64,000 nucleotides of DNA from Flavobacterium endoglycinae (lineage in GTDB: Bacteria > Bacteroidota > Bacteroidia > Flavobacteriales > Flavobacteriaceae), in contig NZ_CP071448.1 in assembly GCF_017352115.1 (NCBI RefSeq), positions 1,511,001 to 1,575,000 on the forward strand, read 5' to 3'. A program made the translations under genes and the position numbers. Shown in pieces: positions 17,170 through 26,244 of the stretch. The notes under the pieces are model-generated. The model saw nothing but the letters and a program-made list of their open reading frames with translations, was not told the origin of the DNA and ran no database searches. Position 1 is the first letter of the stretch; every line of letters starts with the position of its first letter.

Positions 17170-17703
17170 ATGAAACACTTAATTATCTACGCCCATCCAA
17201 ATCCAGAGAGCCTAAACAGCCATTTTAAACAAACTCTTGCAGAACATCTATCAAACAGCGGACAGGAAGTAATAATTCGCGATTTAAATCAACTCAATTT
17301 CAACCCCGTGCTTTCACTACATGATATGCAAGGACAACGAATAGGAAAAGTTACCGACGATGTAAAGCAAGAACAGGAGTTTATTTCGTGGGCAGACCAT
17401 ATTACTTTTATTTATCCTATTTGGTGGACAGGAATGCCTGCCATTATGAAAGGATATATAGACCGTGTTTTTAGTTATGGTTTTGCCTATCGTTACGACC
17501 AAGGTGTTCAAAAGGGACTATTTACGGGCAAACAAACAACCGTAATCAATACTCACGGAAAATCACAAGCCGAGTATGAAAAAATCGGCATGGATAAAGC
17601 TTTATCGCTGACATCAGACAAAGGTATTTTTACTTATTGCGGACTTGAAATTAATCAGCATTTCTTCTTTGACAAAGCAGATAGACCGCTCCAGAAAGTA
17701 TAG
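17170..17703 (+). CDS. NAD(P)H quinone oxidoreductase (flavodoxin-like fold), 3' frameshift
   Basis: This 177-aa protein is of the NQO1/KefF flavodoxin-like type. Landmarks are IIYAHPNPESLNSHFKQ (phosphate-binding loop for FMN/FAD), the central WADHITFIYPIWWTGMPAIMKGYIDRVF and TTVINTHGKS. These enzymes reduce quinones with NAD(P)H. The reading frame stops at 17701-17703 after ADRPLQKV. The +1 frame from 17691 reads PESIENWTKEIISNY and stops at 17738, which is the usual C-terminus of this family. So one base appears to be missing near 17685-17690, costing about 15 residues. It may be a real mutation or a sequencing error. The SRPBCC gene follows closely. Confidence 0.85.
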   Translation: MKHLIIYAHPNPESLNSHFKQTLAEHLSNSGQEVIIRDLNQLNFNPVLSLHDMQGQRIGKVTDDVKQEQEFISWADHITFIYPIWWTGMPAIMKGYIDRVFSYGFAYRYDQGVQKGLFTGKQTTVINTHGKSQAEYEKIGMDKALSLTSDKGIFTYCGLEINQHFFFDKADRPLQKV

Positions 17704-17750
17704 AAAATTGGACAAAGGAAATTATATCAAACTATTAATTCTATATTATT

Positions 17751-18290
17751 ATGAAAATCAAAACACTCAAAAAGGTATTATTTGTTTTTATTTCTTTCCT
17801 TTTACTAATTGCTGTTATTATTTTTTCACTTGAGTATTTCAGTAGTTATAAAACCTCTAAAACCATTCATCTTGATGCGCCTGTAATTACAAGAAAGAGT
17901 ATTGTAATTAATGCACCTGTCGAAAAGGTTTGGAAAATCTTTAGTGACGTCAATAATTGGGACGCTTGGCAAAAGGAAATTGTAACTCCAAAAATTGATG
18001 GTGAGTTTAAACCAGGAACATCTTTTTATTGGAAAAGCAACGGATTAGACATTACTTCTACGTTACAAACGGTCAAAACTAACAAAATGGTTGGCTGGTC
18101 TGGCCCTGCATTTGGAGCATTTGCCATACACACTTGGTATTTTAACGAACAGAATAATCAAACGACAATAACTGTAGAAGAAAGCATGGAAGGCTGGCTG
18201 GTCTCTTTATTGAAAGGCAACTTTCAATCCAGCCTCGACACCTCAATAGATTATTGGCTTACTGCATTAAAAGCTGAATCTGAAAAATAA
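17751..18290 (+). CDS. SRPBCC family protein with N-terminal membrane anchor
   Basis: This 179-aa protein has one hydrophobic helix (about 8-28: VLFVFISFLLLIAVIIF) and then an SRPBCC (START/polyketide-cyclase-like) domain. That domain opens with RKSIVINAPVEKVWKIFSDVNNWDAWQ and ends with a long helix (SSLDTSIDYWLTALK). The fold binds hydrophobic ligands in a deep cavity; the ligand is unknown. It begins 12 nt after the restored stop of the frameshifted quinone reductase, which suggests one operon. The 49-aa membrane protein follows 31 nt later. Confidence 0.85.
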   Translation: MKIKTLKKVLFVFISFLLLIAVIIFSLEYFSSYKTSKTIHLDAPVITRKSIVINAPVEKVWKIFSDVNNWDAWQKEIVTPKIDGEFKPGTSFYWKSNGLDITSTLQTVKTNKMVGWSGPAFGAFAIHTWYFNEQNNQTTITVEESMEGWLVSLLKGNFQSSLDTSIDYWLTALKAESEK

Positions 18291-18321
18291 TTTATTTTAC
18301 AACAATTAAAAATTAGAAAAA

Positions 18322-18471
18322 ATGAAACAGACAACAAAAACAACTTTCGACAAATCGAGTTACAATCCGCTATTATTTAAAAGTTATAAAGCAGCAAAAA
18401 AATTCCTGAAATATAGTTTGTATGCCATTGTGCTATACTTTGCTTACGAAGGATTTATGGGATGGCAATAG
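18322..18471 (+). CDS. Small (49-aa) single-pass membrane protein
   Basis: This short frame runs from the ATG at 18322 to the TAG at 18469-18471. It starts MKQTTKTTFDKSSYNP and ends with the hydrophobic segment YSLYAIVLYFAYEGFMGWQ, preceded by a Lys-rich stretch (SYKAAKKFLK), so an N-in membrane insertion is likely. An A-rich region (TTAGAAAAA) precedes the ATG. It is co-directional with the quinone reductase and SRPBCC genes and ends just before a strong terminator, which supports it being the last gene of that operon. No family is recognised. Confidence 0.6.
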   Translation: MKQTTKTTFDKSSYNPLLFKSYKAAKKFLKYSLYAIVLYFAYEGFMGWQ

Positions 18472-18530
18472 TAATAAATATAAACAACTGCCAACAGCTA
18501 CAACAAGTTTGATCACAATTTTCAAACTAT

Positions 18531-18566
18531 AAAAAAGCCTGAGAATCATATTCTCAGGCTTTTAAT
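18531..18566. terminator. Bidirectional intrinsic terminator
   Basis: The stem AAGCCTGAGAA/TTCTCAGGCTT (18535-18562) has A- and T-runs. It separates the plus-strand operon from the minus-strand tRNA. Confidence 0.85.
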
Positions 18567-18573
18567 TTTATTG

Positions 18574-18647
18574 TGACCCCGGAGGGGTTCGAACCCCCAA
18601 CCCTCAGAGCCGAAATCTGATATTCTATCCAGTTGAACTACGAGGTC
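18574..18647 (-). tRNA. tRNA-Arg (TCG)
   Basis: The cloverleaf folds with acceptor GACCTCG/CGGGGTC, anticodon stem TCAGA/TCTGA and loop TTTCGGC, giving anticodon TCG for CGA codons. The T-arm contains GGGGGTTCGAACCCC. The 3' CCA is not encoded. It is followed on the minus strand by the terminator at 18531-18566. Confidence 0.93.
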
Positions 18648-18654
18648 AGTTAAT

Positions 18655-18724
18655 TTATGATTTCAGATTATAGATTTTAGATTGGCCAATTGGAATCTAA
18701 AATCTACACTCTAAAATCTAAAAT
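18655..18724. repeat. AATCTAAAATCTA-type inverted repeat
   Basis: TAGATTTTAGATT and AATCTAAAATCTA face each other across about 10 nt, and a further CTCTAAAATCTAAAAT unit follows. The same unit flanks the four-helix-bundle gene at 27623. Confidence 0.6.
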
Positions 18725-18729
18725 GATAT

Positions 18730-19179
18730 TTACGAAAGTAATTTCTTTACAATTGTAGAAATGGTTTTTCCTTCAGCAGTTCCGCCTAATTGCGCAGATG
18801 CTAATCCCATAACTTTACCCATTGAAGCAATTCCAGAAGCTCCAGTTTCAGCAATGATTTTTGCGATAACTGCTTCTACTTCTGCTTCGCTTAACTGAGC
18901 TGGTAAAAACTTCTCGATTACAGCTACTTGAGCCAATTCTGGTTCAGCTAAGTCGGGACGGTTTTGCTCTGTAAAGATTCTTGCGCTTTCTTTACGAGTT
19001 TTTACTAATCTTTGAAGTAATTTAATTTCTTCATCTTCTTTTAATTCTTCTTTAGATCCTGAAGCTGTTGAAGCCAGCAATAATTCTGATTTAACAGCTC
19101 TCAATGCTTCTAATGCTACAGTATCTTTTGCTTTCATGGCCGTTTTGATTTCGTCCATGATTTTTGCTTGTAAACTCAT
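18730..19179 (-). CDS. yqeY: GatB/YqeY domain protein
   Basis: This 149-aa YqeY-type protein matches the family length. Landmarks are the helical N-terminus (IMDEIKTAMKAKDTVALEALRAVKSEL), the middle EIKLLQRLVKTRKESA, and the C-terminal GKVMGLASAQLGGTAEGKTISTIVKKLL. The family corresponds to the tail domain of GatB, which contacts tRNA, but its free-standing role is unsettled. It lies downstream of ftsZ on the same strand, with a terminator between them, so it is probably expressed separately. Confidence 0.9.
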   Translation of the reverse strand: MSLQAKIMDEIKTAMKAKDTVALEALRAVKSELLLASTASGSKEELKEDEEIKLLQRLVKTRKESARIFTEQNRPDLAEPELAQVAVIEKFLPAQLSEAEVEAVIAKIIAETGASGIASMGKVMGLASAQLGGTAEGKTISTIVKKLLS

Positions 19180-19254
19180 GTTTATGTTTTATTTAAAATA
19201 AGCCTAAGCCTATTAATTGATATATTAACTTGCAATTTGTTCTTGACTATTACT

Positions 19255-19306
19255 TAGTCGAAGCCCATTCCGACAAGAAGCCTTTGGACTTTGCTCAGGT
19301 GACAAT
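19255..19306. repeat. Decayed CCTGAGCGAAGTCGAAG-type repeat
   Basis: TTTGGACTTTGCTCAGGTGACA resembles the right arm of the repeat at 1566-1633, and TAGTCGAAGCCC resembles the inner left part. The pairing is no longer good. Confidence 0.35.
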
Positions 19307-19360
19307 ATTGTTTTTAAAAGTACTATTTAAAAGTCAAATTTCTAAATTCTGTGCGAAGAT

Positions 19361-19398
19361 AAAAAAAATAACCCGAAAATTAAATCCAATTTTCGGGT
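19361..19398 (-). terminator. Intrinsic terminator of ftsZ (end of dcw cluster)
   Basis: The stem ACCCGAAAATT/AATTTTCGGGT (19371-19398) is followed on the minus strand by TATTTTTTTT, just downstream of the ftsZ stop. Confidence 0.85.
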
Positions 19399-19423
19399 CA
19401 TCTTAAATTATTAAGACGCAGTA

Positions 19424-21415
19424 TTAATCTACATTATCGTGCAAAAATGAATTGTTTGAACGCAATTGTAAATCGTTATTACTGTCTGTTCCAACCGAAA
19501 TTCTTGAATTGCTATTACCAGATTGAGAATTTGATAAATCGATTCCTAATCTTTTGTAAGCCGGTTCTTTTTCCAGCTCGTCAATTCTTGAAACATTGTT
19601 ATGGAATTTATAGTTAAATTCTTTTAGTTTCTTTCTTCTTTCTTCAGCACGTAAACGTAATGTTTCTTCAATTGTTAATTCCATTGGAGAAACTTCAGAA
19701 GTTGTTGAGAAATCAGGCTGGCTTGCAAAATCAGCTCTTGATTTTAATGTAATGTTCAATTCCTCAGGAACAGTATCTTCAACCACTTTTTCAACTGGTT
19801 TAGATGACATTAAATCATTTTCAACTTCCATATATTCTTCTAACGAATATTTGATAATTCCGTTATCAGAAAGTTCTGTTACCGGTACAAACGAAACGGG
19901 ATCGTTTACTTTGATGTTTTTAGTTTCGTTTGATAATTCAAAAACGATTCTATTATCTTGCTGCTGTTCGGCAACTGGCTCTTTCTTAACTTCAGGCTCT
20001 GATTTGAATAGCGGTAAATCAAATGAAAAAGTTTGTTGTTGTTCTTCTCTTTCAAAAGTTCTCTGCTGTACAGGCTTTACTTCTTGTTGGAAAGTTTCAG
20101 CTGCTGGAGTTGAAATTTTAAAATCGATATCGGTGATTGGCGAAACGATTTCAAAAGTCACGTCTAGATTTTTAATAAACTCAGACATTACAACCAATTC
20201 TTCTTGATTGATCGTTGGTGTTTTTGGAGCAACTGGATTAGACACAGGAGCAACAGCTGTATCCTCCATTAAATCAAACACTACTCTGTCTTCTGATTTT
20301 GCAGCTGGTGTTTCTGCATTGATATCAAAAGTAGTAAGTGGTCTATTCGTTAAATTGTGAACACTTCTCTGTTCATCTTCTAACGTGTGAATAATTTTCT
20401 TAGGCTCTGTATTTACGATTTCATTTTGTTGTTCAACATCAAAACCAGTCGCAATAATAGTTACAGCAATAGCATCACCAAGAGTTTCGTCTTCACCAAC
20501 TCCCATGATAATATTAGCATTATAACCCGCTTCTGCTTGAATGTGATCGTTGATTTCTCCAATCTCATCAAGTGTTATCTCATCAGATCCAGAAACGATA
20601 AGCAACAATACGTTTTTGGCTCCTGTAATTTTATTGTCATTTAATAATGGAGAGTCAAGAGCAGATACGATAGCGTCTTTTGCTCTGTTTTCTCCCTGCG
20701 CTACTGCAGATCCCATAATAGCTGTTCCGCTGTTTGCTAAAACTGTTTTAGCATCACGTAAATCGATATTTTGAGTATAGTGGTGCGTAATTACTTCAGC
20801 AATACCTCTAGAGGCCGTTGCCAAAACTTCATCCGCTTTAGAGAATCCTGCCTTGAAACCTAAATTTCCGTAAACTTCTCTTAATTTGTTGTTGTTGATT
20901 ACAATTAAAGAGTCAACCTGTTTACGCAATTTTTCGATTCCTAAAAGTGCTTGCTCCTGACGTACTTTCCCTTCAAACTGAAACGGAATAGTCACGATAC
21001 CCACCGTTAAGATTTCTCTTTCTTTTGCTAATTGAGCGATAACTGGCGCAGCACCTGTACCTGTACCACCACCCATACCAGCAGTAATAAATACCATTTT
21101 AGTACCACGGTCTAACATTTTTTCGATGTCGGCAATACTCTCAATAGCAGATTGTTGTCCTACGTCAGGATTTGCTCCTGCTCCAAGACCTTCTGTTAAA
21201 TTTACTCCTAACTGAATTTTGTTAGGTACTGAACTGTTCTGCAGTGCCTGTGAATCTGTATTACAAACGATAAAATCAACGCCTTTAATACCTTGTTTAA
21301 ACATGTGGTTAATAGCGTTGCTACCACCTCCACCTACACCTATTACTTTGATTACATTTGATTGGTTTTTTGGTAAATCAAATGAAATACTTCCAAATTC
21401 TGAGTTGCTCATCAT
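19424..21415 (-). CDS. ftsZ: Cell division protein FtsZ
   Basis: This tubulin-like GTPase forms the Z ring. The N-terminal GTPase domain (about 15-330) has the nucleotide loop GVGGGGSNAINHM, the signature GGGTGTG at 115-121, and the synergy loop NIDLRD at 216-221. At 663 aa it is far longer than the ~380 residues of E. coli FtsZ, because residues ~340-650 form a long acidic, Gln/Glu-rich linker. The C-terminus carries a charged segment (EETLRLRAEERRKKLKEFNYK) near 575-595 and ends SFLHDNVD. Start may be M1 or M2. It closes the dcw cluster, 79 bp after ftsA. Confidence 0.97.
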   Translation of the reverse strand: MMSNSEFGSISFDLPKNQSNVIKVIGVGGGGSNAINHMFKQGIKGVDFIVCNTDSQALQNSSVPNKIQLGVNLTEGLGAGANPDVGQQSAIESIADIEKMLDRGTKMVFITAGMGGGTGTGAAPVIAQLAKEREILTVGIVTIPFQFEGKVRQEQALLGIEKLRKQVDSLIVINNNKLREVYGNLGFKAGFSKADEVLATASRGIAEVITHHYTQNIDLRDAKTVLANSGTAIMGSAVAQGENRAKDAIVSALDSPLLNDNKITGAKNVLLLIVSGSDEITLDEIGEINDHIQAEAGYNANIIMGVGEDETLGDAIAVTIIATGFDVEQQNEIVNTEPKKIIHTLEDEQRSVHNLTNRPLTTFDINAETPAAKSEDRVVFDLMEDTAVAPVSNPVAPKTPTINQEELVVMSEFIKNLDVTFEIVSPITDIDFKISTPAAETFQQEVKPVQQRTFEREEQQQTFSFDLPLFKSEPEVKKEPVAEQQQDNRIVFELSNETKNIKVNDPVSFVPVTELSDNGIIKYSLEEYMEVENDLMSSKPVEKVVEDTVPEELNITLKSRADFASQPDFSTTSEVSPMELTIEETLRLRAEERRKKLKEFNYKFHNNVSRIDELEKEPAYKRLGIDLSNSQSGNSNSRISVGTDSNNDLQLRSNNSFLHDNVD

Positions 21416-21494
21416 CTTTTTGGTTTTTGAAATTCTTATTTGTACATTTTTTACTTCTTGACTTGGGGCAAAAAGTAATCCTTTTCTCTTATTA

Positions 21495-22901
21495 TTATTC
21501 AGCGTTATCTAAAAAATCTTTGATTTTGTCGACGTATCTGTCAAAAAATGATCTTCTAATTTTTGTTTCAGTAGATTCTGATTCTGCCTTTACTGTTTTA
21601 AGTTCTCTAGGCTCTTCAATAGTTTCTACTTTCTCAACGTAGTTTTCTTCAACTTCGTATTTCTGCACTGGCGGAGGCACATTTCTGTACACTACTTTTG
21701 GCTGCTCGTTTACGACTTCCATTCGAATCGCACTTTGTGTGCTGTTTTCAATGCTGTTCATTACTAAACCAACAGCTGTCGCAAACAATGGACTTGAAAT
21801 TTCTTCGCTTGAATTTCCTGCTAAATGCTCATTTGGATATCCAATTCTGGTGTCCATTCCTGTGATGTACTCAACCAATTGTTTAATATGCTTTAATTGA
21901 GCACCACCACCAGTAAGAACGATTCCAGCAATTAATTTTTTACGAGGATCTTCGTGTCCGTAAGCTTTGATTTCTGCAAAAACCTGTTCTACTATTTCCA
22001 CCACACGTGCGTGGATAATTTTAGAAAGATTTTTTAATGAAATCTCTTTTGGCTCTCTTCCTCTCAGTCCCGGAATAGAAACAATCTCGTTGTCTTTATT
22101 TTCTCCCGGCCATGCTGATCCGAATTTTATTTTTAAAAGTTCAGCTTGTTTTTCGATAATCGAACAGCCTTCTTTTATATCATCTGTAATTACATTTCCT
22201 CCAAAAGGGATTACAGCTGTATGGCGGATGATTCCATCTTTGAAAATCGCCAAATCTGTTGTTCCACCTCCAATATCGATAAGTGCCACTCCAGCTTCTT
22301 TTTCTTCCTGGCTTAAAACAGCATCTGCCGAAGCTAAAGGTTCTAATGTTAATCCAGATAGTTCAATTCCTGAACTTTGGATACATCTTCCCACGTTTCT
22401 GATTGAAGAAGCTTGTCCGACAACTACGTGAAAACTAGATTCAAGTCTTCCGCCGTACATTCCGATTGGTTCTTTAATTTCAGATTGTCCGTCAATTTTA
22501 AATTCTTGAGGCAGTACGTGAATGATTTCTTCTCCCGGTAACATCGCCAGTTTATTTACCTGATCGATTAAAAGCTGAATGTCTTTCTCACCAATTACTT
22601 CTTCCGGATTATTACGACTGATATAATCTGTATGCTGAATACTTCTGATGTGTTGTCCGGCAATACCCACAACGACATCTTTAATCTTATAACCTGAATT
22701 ATTTTCCGCTTCAAGTATTGCTTGTTGAATGGACTGGATAGTTTGTGTAATGTTGTTTACAACTCCACGTGCCACTCCCAGACTTTTGGATTTACCAATA
22801 CCCAAAATTTCCAGTTTTCCATACTCATTTTTCTTGCCTATCATGGCAACTATCTTTGTCGTTCCAATATCTAGACCTACTGCAATATTATCTTTTTCCA
22901 T
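21495..22901 (-). CDS. ftsA: Cell division protein FtsA
   Basis: This 468-aa actin-like ATPase anchors FtsZ to the membrane. It opens with AVGLDIGTTKIVAMIG (phosphate 1) and has LIDIGGGTTDLAIF (phosphate 2) and GIVLTGGGAQLKHI (adenosine loop). A linker of about 50 residues after 400 leads to a C-terminal amphipathic helix (RSFFDRYVDKIKDFLDN) that should bind the inner membrane. It starts 6 nt after ftsQ and precedes ftsZ, the usual order. Confidence 0.96.
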   Translation of the reverse strand: MEKDNIAVGLDIGTTKIVAMIGKKNEYGKLEILGIGKSKSLGVARGVVNNITQTIQSIQQAILEAENNSGYKIKDVVVGIAGQHIRSIQHTDYISRNNPEEVIGEKDIQLLIDQVNKLAMLPGEEIIHVLPQEFKIDGQSEIKEPIGMYGGRLESSFHVVVGQASSIRNVGRCIQSSGIELSGLTLEPLASADAVLSQEEKEAGVALIDIGGGTTDLAIFKDGIIRHTAVIPFGGNVITDDIKEGCSIIEKQAELLKIKFGSAWPGENKDNEIVSIPGLRGREPKEISLKNLSKIIHARVVEIVEQVFAEIKAYGHEDPRKKLIAGIVLTGGGAQLKHIKQLVEYITGMDTRIGYPNEHLAGNSSEEISSPLFATAVGLVMNSIENSTQSAIRMEVVNEQPKVVYRNVPPPVQKYEVEENYVEKVETIEEPRELKTVKAESESTETKIRRSFFDRYVDKIKDFLDNAE

Positions 22902-22907
22902 TTTCTA

Positions 22908-23630
22908 TTATTTAGTGCAAACTACTTGTTCCGTAAACCTAAGGTCAATTTTATTGTATTTATATAACGAACTATCTAAAACTGCTTTTTGAAAGAAGGC
23001 TTTATAGTTTCTAAATTTTCTATCAACATTCATTGTACGACCAAAATCTATGACATAATCATAGTTTCGATTAAACATTTTTAGGCTGCCATTCGGCATA
23101 ATTTGTATAGCAATGATGTTTTTTTTCAAAAACGCATCGTCATAAATTGTGCGAAATAAAGCAGCTAAATCTTCGTTATTTTTTTCATTTATTGCCCCTG
23201 AAACAAGAGGAACTCTTGCGGTAAAATTATCAGATAAAGGCATTTTATTACCCTCATAGTCAATATAAAAAGATTGAGCGCCATCATAAACTCTTGCTAT
23301 GGGCGTCTTCTGTTTTACAACCGCTTTTAGAACGCCATCGATACTTACAAAAACATCTGACTTTTCAATCATGTCTTGTGAGTTGATGGTTTTCTCTATC
23401 TTATTCAAATCTACTTCATCTTTTCTAATACTGGAAGCGTCCCTTTTATTTTCTATCAACAATTTATTAACCGTTTCCGGCTTCACAAAAAGTGTATTCT
23501 CCCCTACAAAAATGACCATAGATTTTTTCAGTTTTCTATCCCCATTTCGATGCTGTGCGAAAGAATATAAGAATAAAACGAGGCCTAAAATGAGTACTAA
23601 TCGAATATTTGTCCAATTAAATAGTTTCAT
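22908..23630 (-). CDS. ftsQ: Cell division protein FtsQ
   Basis: This 240-aa bitopic membrane protein has a short cytoplasmic N-terminus, one membrane segment (about 9-25: IRLVLILGLVLFLYSFA) and a periplasmic POTRA-like part (about 35-110) followed by the beta domain. Sequence conservation in FtsQ/DivIB is low; position between murC and ftsA and the topology support the call. It overlaps murC by 14 nt and is translationally coupled. It joins FtsL and FtsB-like proteins in the divisome. Confidence 0.88.
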   Translation of the reverse strand: MKLFNWTNIRLVLILGLVLFLYSFAQHRNGDRKLKKSMVIFVGENTLFVKPETVNKLLIENKRDASSIRKDEVDLNKIEKTINSQDMIEKSDVFVSIDGVLKAVVKQKTPIARVYDGAQSFYIDYEGNKMPLSDNFTARVPLVSGAINEKNNEDLAALFRTIYDDAFLKKNIIAIQIMPNGSLKMFNRNYDYVIDFGRTMNVDRKFRNYKAFFQKAVLDSSLYKYNKIDLRFTEQVVCTK

Positions 23631-24966
23631 TTAACATCTTTTTGATTGATGGTACCATTTCTCCAATATCACCAGCTCCTATTGTTACAATTATTGGCGC
23701 ATCACTGGCTTTGATTTCTGCTAATAAATGTTCTTTTGCAACAATTTTTTTGTTCGAATTTGTCATTTTACCCAAAAGCCATTCTGATGTAATTCCTTCC
23801 ATCGGAAGTTCTCTGGCTGGATAAATGTCCATTAAAAATACTTCATCAAATTGAGATAAACTTTCAGCAAATCCATCTGCAAAATCTCTTGTTCTGCTGA
23901 ATAGATGCGGCTGGAAAATCGCCAGTACTTTTCGGCCTGGATATAATTCTCTAACAGCCTGATGCACTGCATTTATTTCGGTTGGATGATGTGCATAATC
24001 GTCAATATAAACTAGTTTTTCAGATTTAATCTGATATGAAAAACGTCTTCTGATTCCGTTAAAAGAAGCAAGTGCTCTTGCAATAGCATCGGTTGCAGTG
24101 CCATACGTTTTTGCCATTGCAATTGCCATTAAACCATTCATCAAATTGTGTTTTCCAGGCAATCCAAAACGAAGATCTTTCATAATTTCTGATGGCGTCT
24201 GCACATCAAAAACATAACTTCCATCTTCAATTCGAACATTGTACGCTTTATATACTGCATCTTCGTTTATAGCACATTGAACTCCATCAAGAGGCAGTTC
24301 TTTTGTGATAAACAATTTGCTTTTATCTTCTACTTTTGAGGCAAATTCAACAAAGGAAGCCTCAATGGCATCGCTCGTTCCATAAATATCCAAATGATCT
24401 GCATCCATTGAAGTTACACAGGCAATGTTTGGATGCAAATGCAGAAATGAACGGTCAAATTCATCTGCTTCAACGACTGTAACGGTCTTTCCGCTTCCAA
24501 TTAAATTAGAATTGTAATTCTCTACAATTCCGCCCACAAATGCCGTAACATCTGCTCCACTTTCGTATAAAATATGGCCTAAAATACTAGATGTAGTGGT
24601 TTTACCATGCGTTCCTGCTACTGCAAAACTGAAAGTTCCTTTTGTAATAATTCCTAAAACTTCAGCACGTTTTTTAACTTGGTAATTTCTTTCGATGAAA
24701 TAATTCCATTCTGAATGCGTAATAGGAACTGCCGGCGTAAAAATCACCAGTGTATTTTCTACATAATAATCCGATGGAATCAAATTGATGTTATCTTCAA
24801 AATGAATATCAATACCGCTCTCGATTAGTTCACTTGTTAGCATAGAAGGTGTTTTATCATAACCAGAAACTTTTTTCCCGATATGTTTAAAATAACGAGC
24901 TAAAGCACTCATTCCGATGCCTCCGATACCTATAAAATAAACGTTTTGTATTTGATTTAAATTCAT
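23617..24966 (-). CDS. murC: UDP-N-acetylmuramate--L-alanine ligase MurC
   Basis: This 449-aa Mur ligase adds L-Ala to UDP-MurNAc in the cytoplasm. The N-terminal Rossmann domain has FIGIGGIGMSALA (11-23). The ATP-binding domain has AGTHGKTTTSS (117-127), and the C-terminal domain has IDDYAHHPTEI and AIFQPHLFSRT. All landmark motifs are intact and the length is typical. It overlaps ftsQ downstream and is 156 bp from murG upstream, a gap with no gene. Confidence 0.96.
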   Translation of the reverse strand: MNLNQIQNVYFIGIGGIGMSALARYFKHIGKKVSGYDKTPSMLTSELIESGIDIHFEDNINLIPSDYYVENTLVIFTPAVPITHSEWNYFIERNYQVKKRAEVLGIITKGTFSFAVAGTHGKTTTSSILGHILYESGADVTAFVGGIVENYNSNLIGSGKTVTVVEADEFDRSFLHLHPNIACVTSMDADHLDIYGTSDAIEASFVEFASKVEDKSKLFITKELPLDGVQCAINEDAVYKAYNVRIEDGSYVFDVQTPSEIMKDLRFGLPGKHNLMNGLMAIAMAKTYGTATDAIARALASFNGIRRRFSYQIKSEKLVYIDDYAHHPTEINAVHQAVRELYPGRKVLAIFQPHLFSRTRDFADGFAESLSQFDEVFLMDIYPARELPMEGITSEWLLGKMTNSNKKIVAKEHLLAEIKASDAPIIVTIGAGDIGEMVPSIKKMLNETI

Positions 24967-25122
24967 TTTAAATATATTTTTCAGACTTGTTCACTACTCT
25001 TATTTTTTGTAAGAATCTAGCAATTAAACCTTTGCGTTTTTCGAAGTCTTTCCAAGCCTAAATTGCCTAAAATAGCCTTCTTATTTATTCTCTGCGTTGT
25101 ATAATTTTCGTAAAATGTTATA

Positions 25123-26208
25123 TTATAACAACTTCTTAATCTGTTCTACAATAACTTTTGTTGCGTCTGGTCGTGCCAACTTTTTAATGTTTGCGCTGAG
25201 CTGTTTTTGTTTTCCATCATCTTTCAGCAGCGCTTCAAAAACAATGCTAAACTCGGCGTCCAACTCAGATTCTTTCAACAAAATAGCGCCTTTTGCTTCT
25301 ACAATTGCTTGGGCATTTTTAGTTTGGTGATCCTCAGCCACATTTGGGGATGGAATAAAAATTACCGGTTTTCCTACAATGCATAATTCTGAAACTGACG
25401 ATGCACCGGCACGAGAAATAATGACATCGGCAGCTGCGTACACAAAATCCATTCTTTCTATAAAATCAACCACTTTTACATTTGGCTGATTGTATTTTTT
25501 GTAATCCTCAAAATATAATTTTCCGCATTGCCAGATAATCTGAACGTCTTGCGAAAGAAAATTTTGCAGTTCTTTTTCGATCAACTGATTGATTCTTCTC
25601 GCTCCTAAACTACCGCCTAGAACCAGCAGTGTTTTTTTATTCGTATCTAAACCGTAAAAAGCAATTGCTTCATCACGTTTTGTATCAATGTCAATTAAAT
25701 CCTGACGAACCGGATTTCCTGTCAAAACGATTTTATCTTTAGGAAAAAATCGGTCTAAGTTATCATAAGCTACACAAATTGCATTTGCTTTTTTACTTAG
25801 CAATTTATTCGTAATTCCGGGAAAAGAATTCTGTTCCTGAATTACAGTTGGAATTCCCGCTGATCCAGCCGCTTGCAATAAAGGCCCGCTGGCAAAACCT
25901 CCGGTTCCTATCACTACATTTGGCTTGAACTTTTTAATAATTCTTTTTGACTCCAATAAACTAGAAGCTAGTTTTAAAGGAAACATCATATTTTGTAAAG
26001 TCAATTTTCGCTGTAAACCTGCAATCCAAAGACCTTTTATTTCGTAACCTGCCTGAGGCACTTTCTGCATTTCCATTTTATCTTTGGCACCTACAAAAAG
26101 AAATTCTGCATCAGGAAATTGTAATTTTAATTCGTTTGCAATCGCAATTGCAGGATAAATATGCCCTCCTGTTCCTCCTCCGCTTAATATGAATTTATGC
26201 TTTGTCAT
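25123..26208 (-). CDS. murG: UDP-GlcNAc transferase MurG
   Basis: This 361-aa peripheral membrane glycosyltransferase (GT28) converts lipid I to lipid II. Landmarks are [20 protein letters not shown] at the N-terminus, [24 protein letters not shown], and the donor-site region [29 protein letters not shown]. It lies between ftsW and murC in the dcw cluster. Confidence 0.97.
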   Translation of the reverse strand: MTKHKFILSGGGTGGHIYPAIAIANELKLQFPDAEFLFVGAKDKMEMQKVPQAGYEIKGLWIAGLQRKLTLQNMMFPLKLASSLLESKRIIKKFKPNVVIGTGGFASGPLLQAAGSAGIPTVIQEQNSFPGITNKLLSKKANAICVAYDNLDRFFPKDKIVLTGNPVRQDLIDIDTKRDEAIAFYGLDTNKKTLLVLGGSLGARRINQLIEKELQNFLSQDVQIIWQCGKLYFEDYKKYNQPNVKVVDFIERMDFVYAAADVIISRAGASSVSELCIVGKPVIFIPSPNVAEDHQTKNAQAIVEAKGAILLKESELDAEFSIVFEALLKDDGKQKQLSANIKKLARPDATKVIVEQIKKLL

Positions 26209-26244
26209 ATTTCTAATAGTTGTTGTTAAACTATTTTATCCTTT

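Noticed and set aside
19752..20207. Ser/Thr-rich frame opposite ftsZ
   Set aside because: It is a low-complexity shadow of the FtsZ linker region.
24967..25122. Missing gene (murF or ddl) between murC and murG
   Set aside because: The 156-bp gap is too short and has no frame; these genes are simply not in this cluster.
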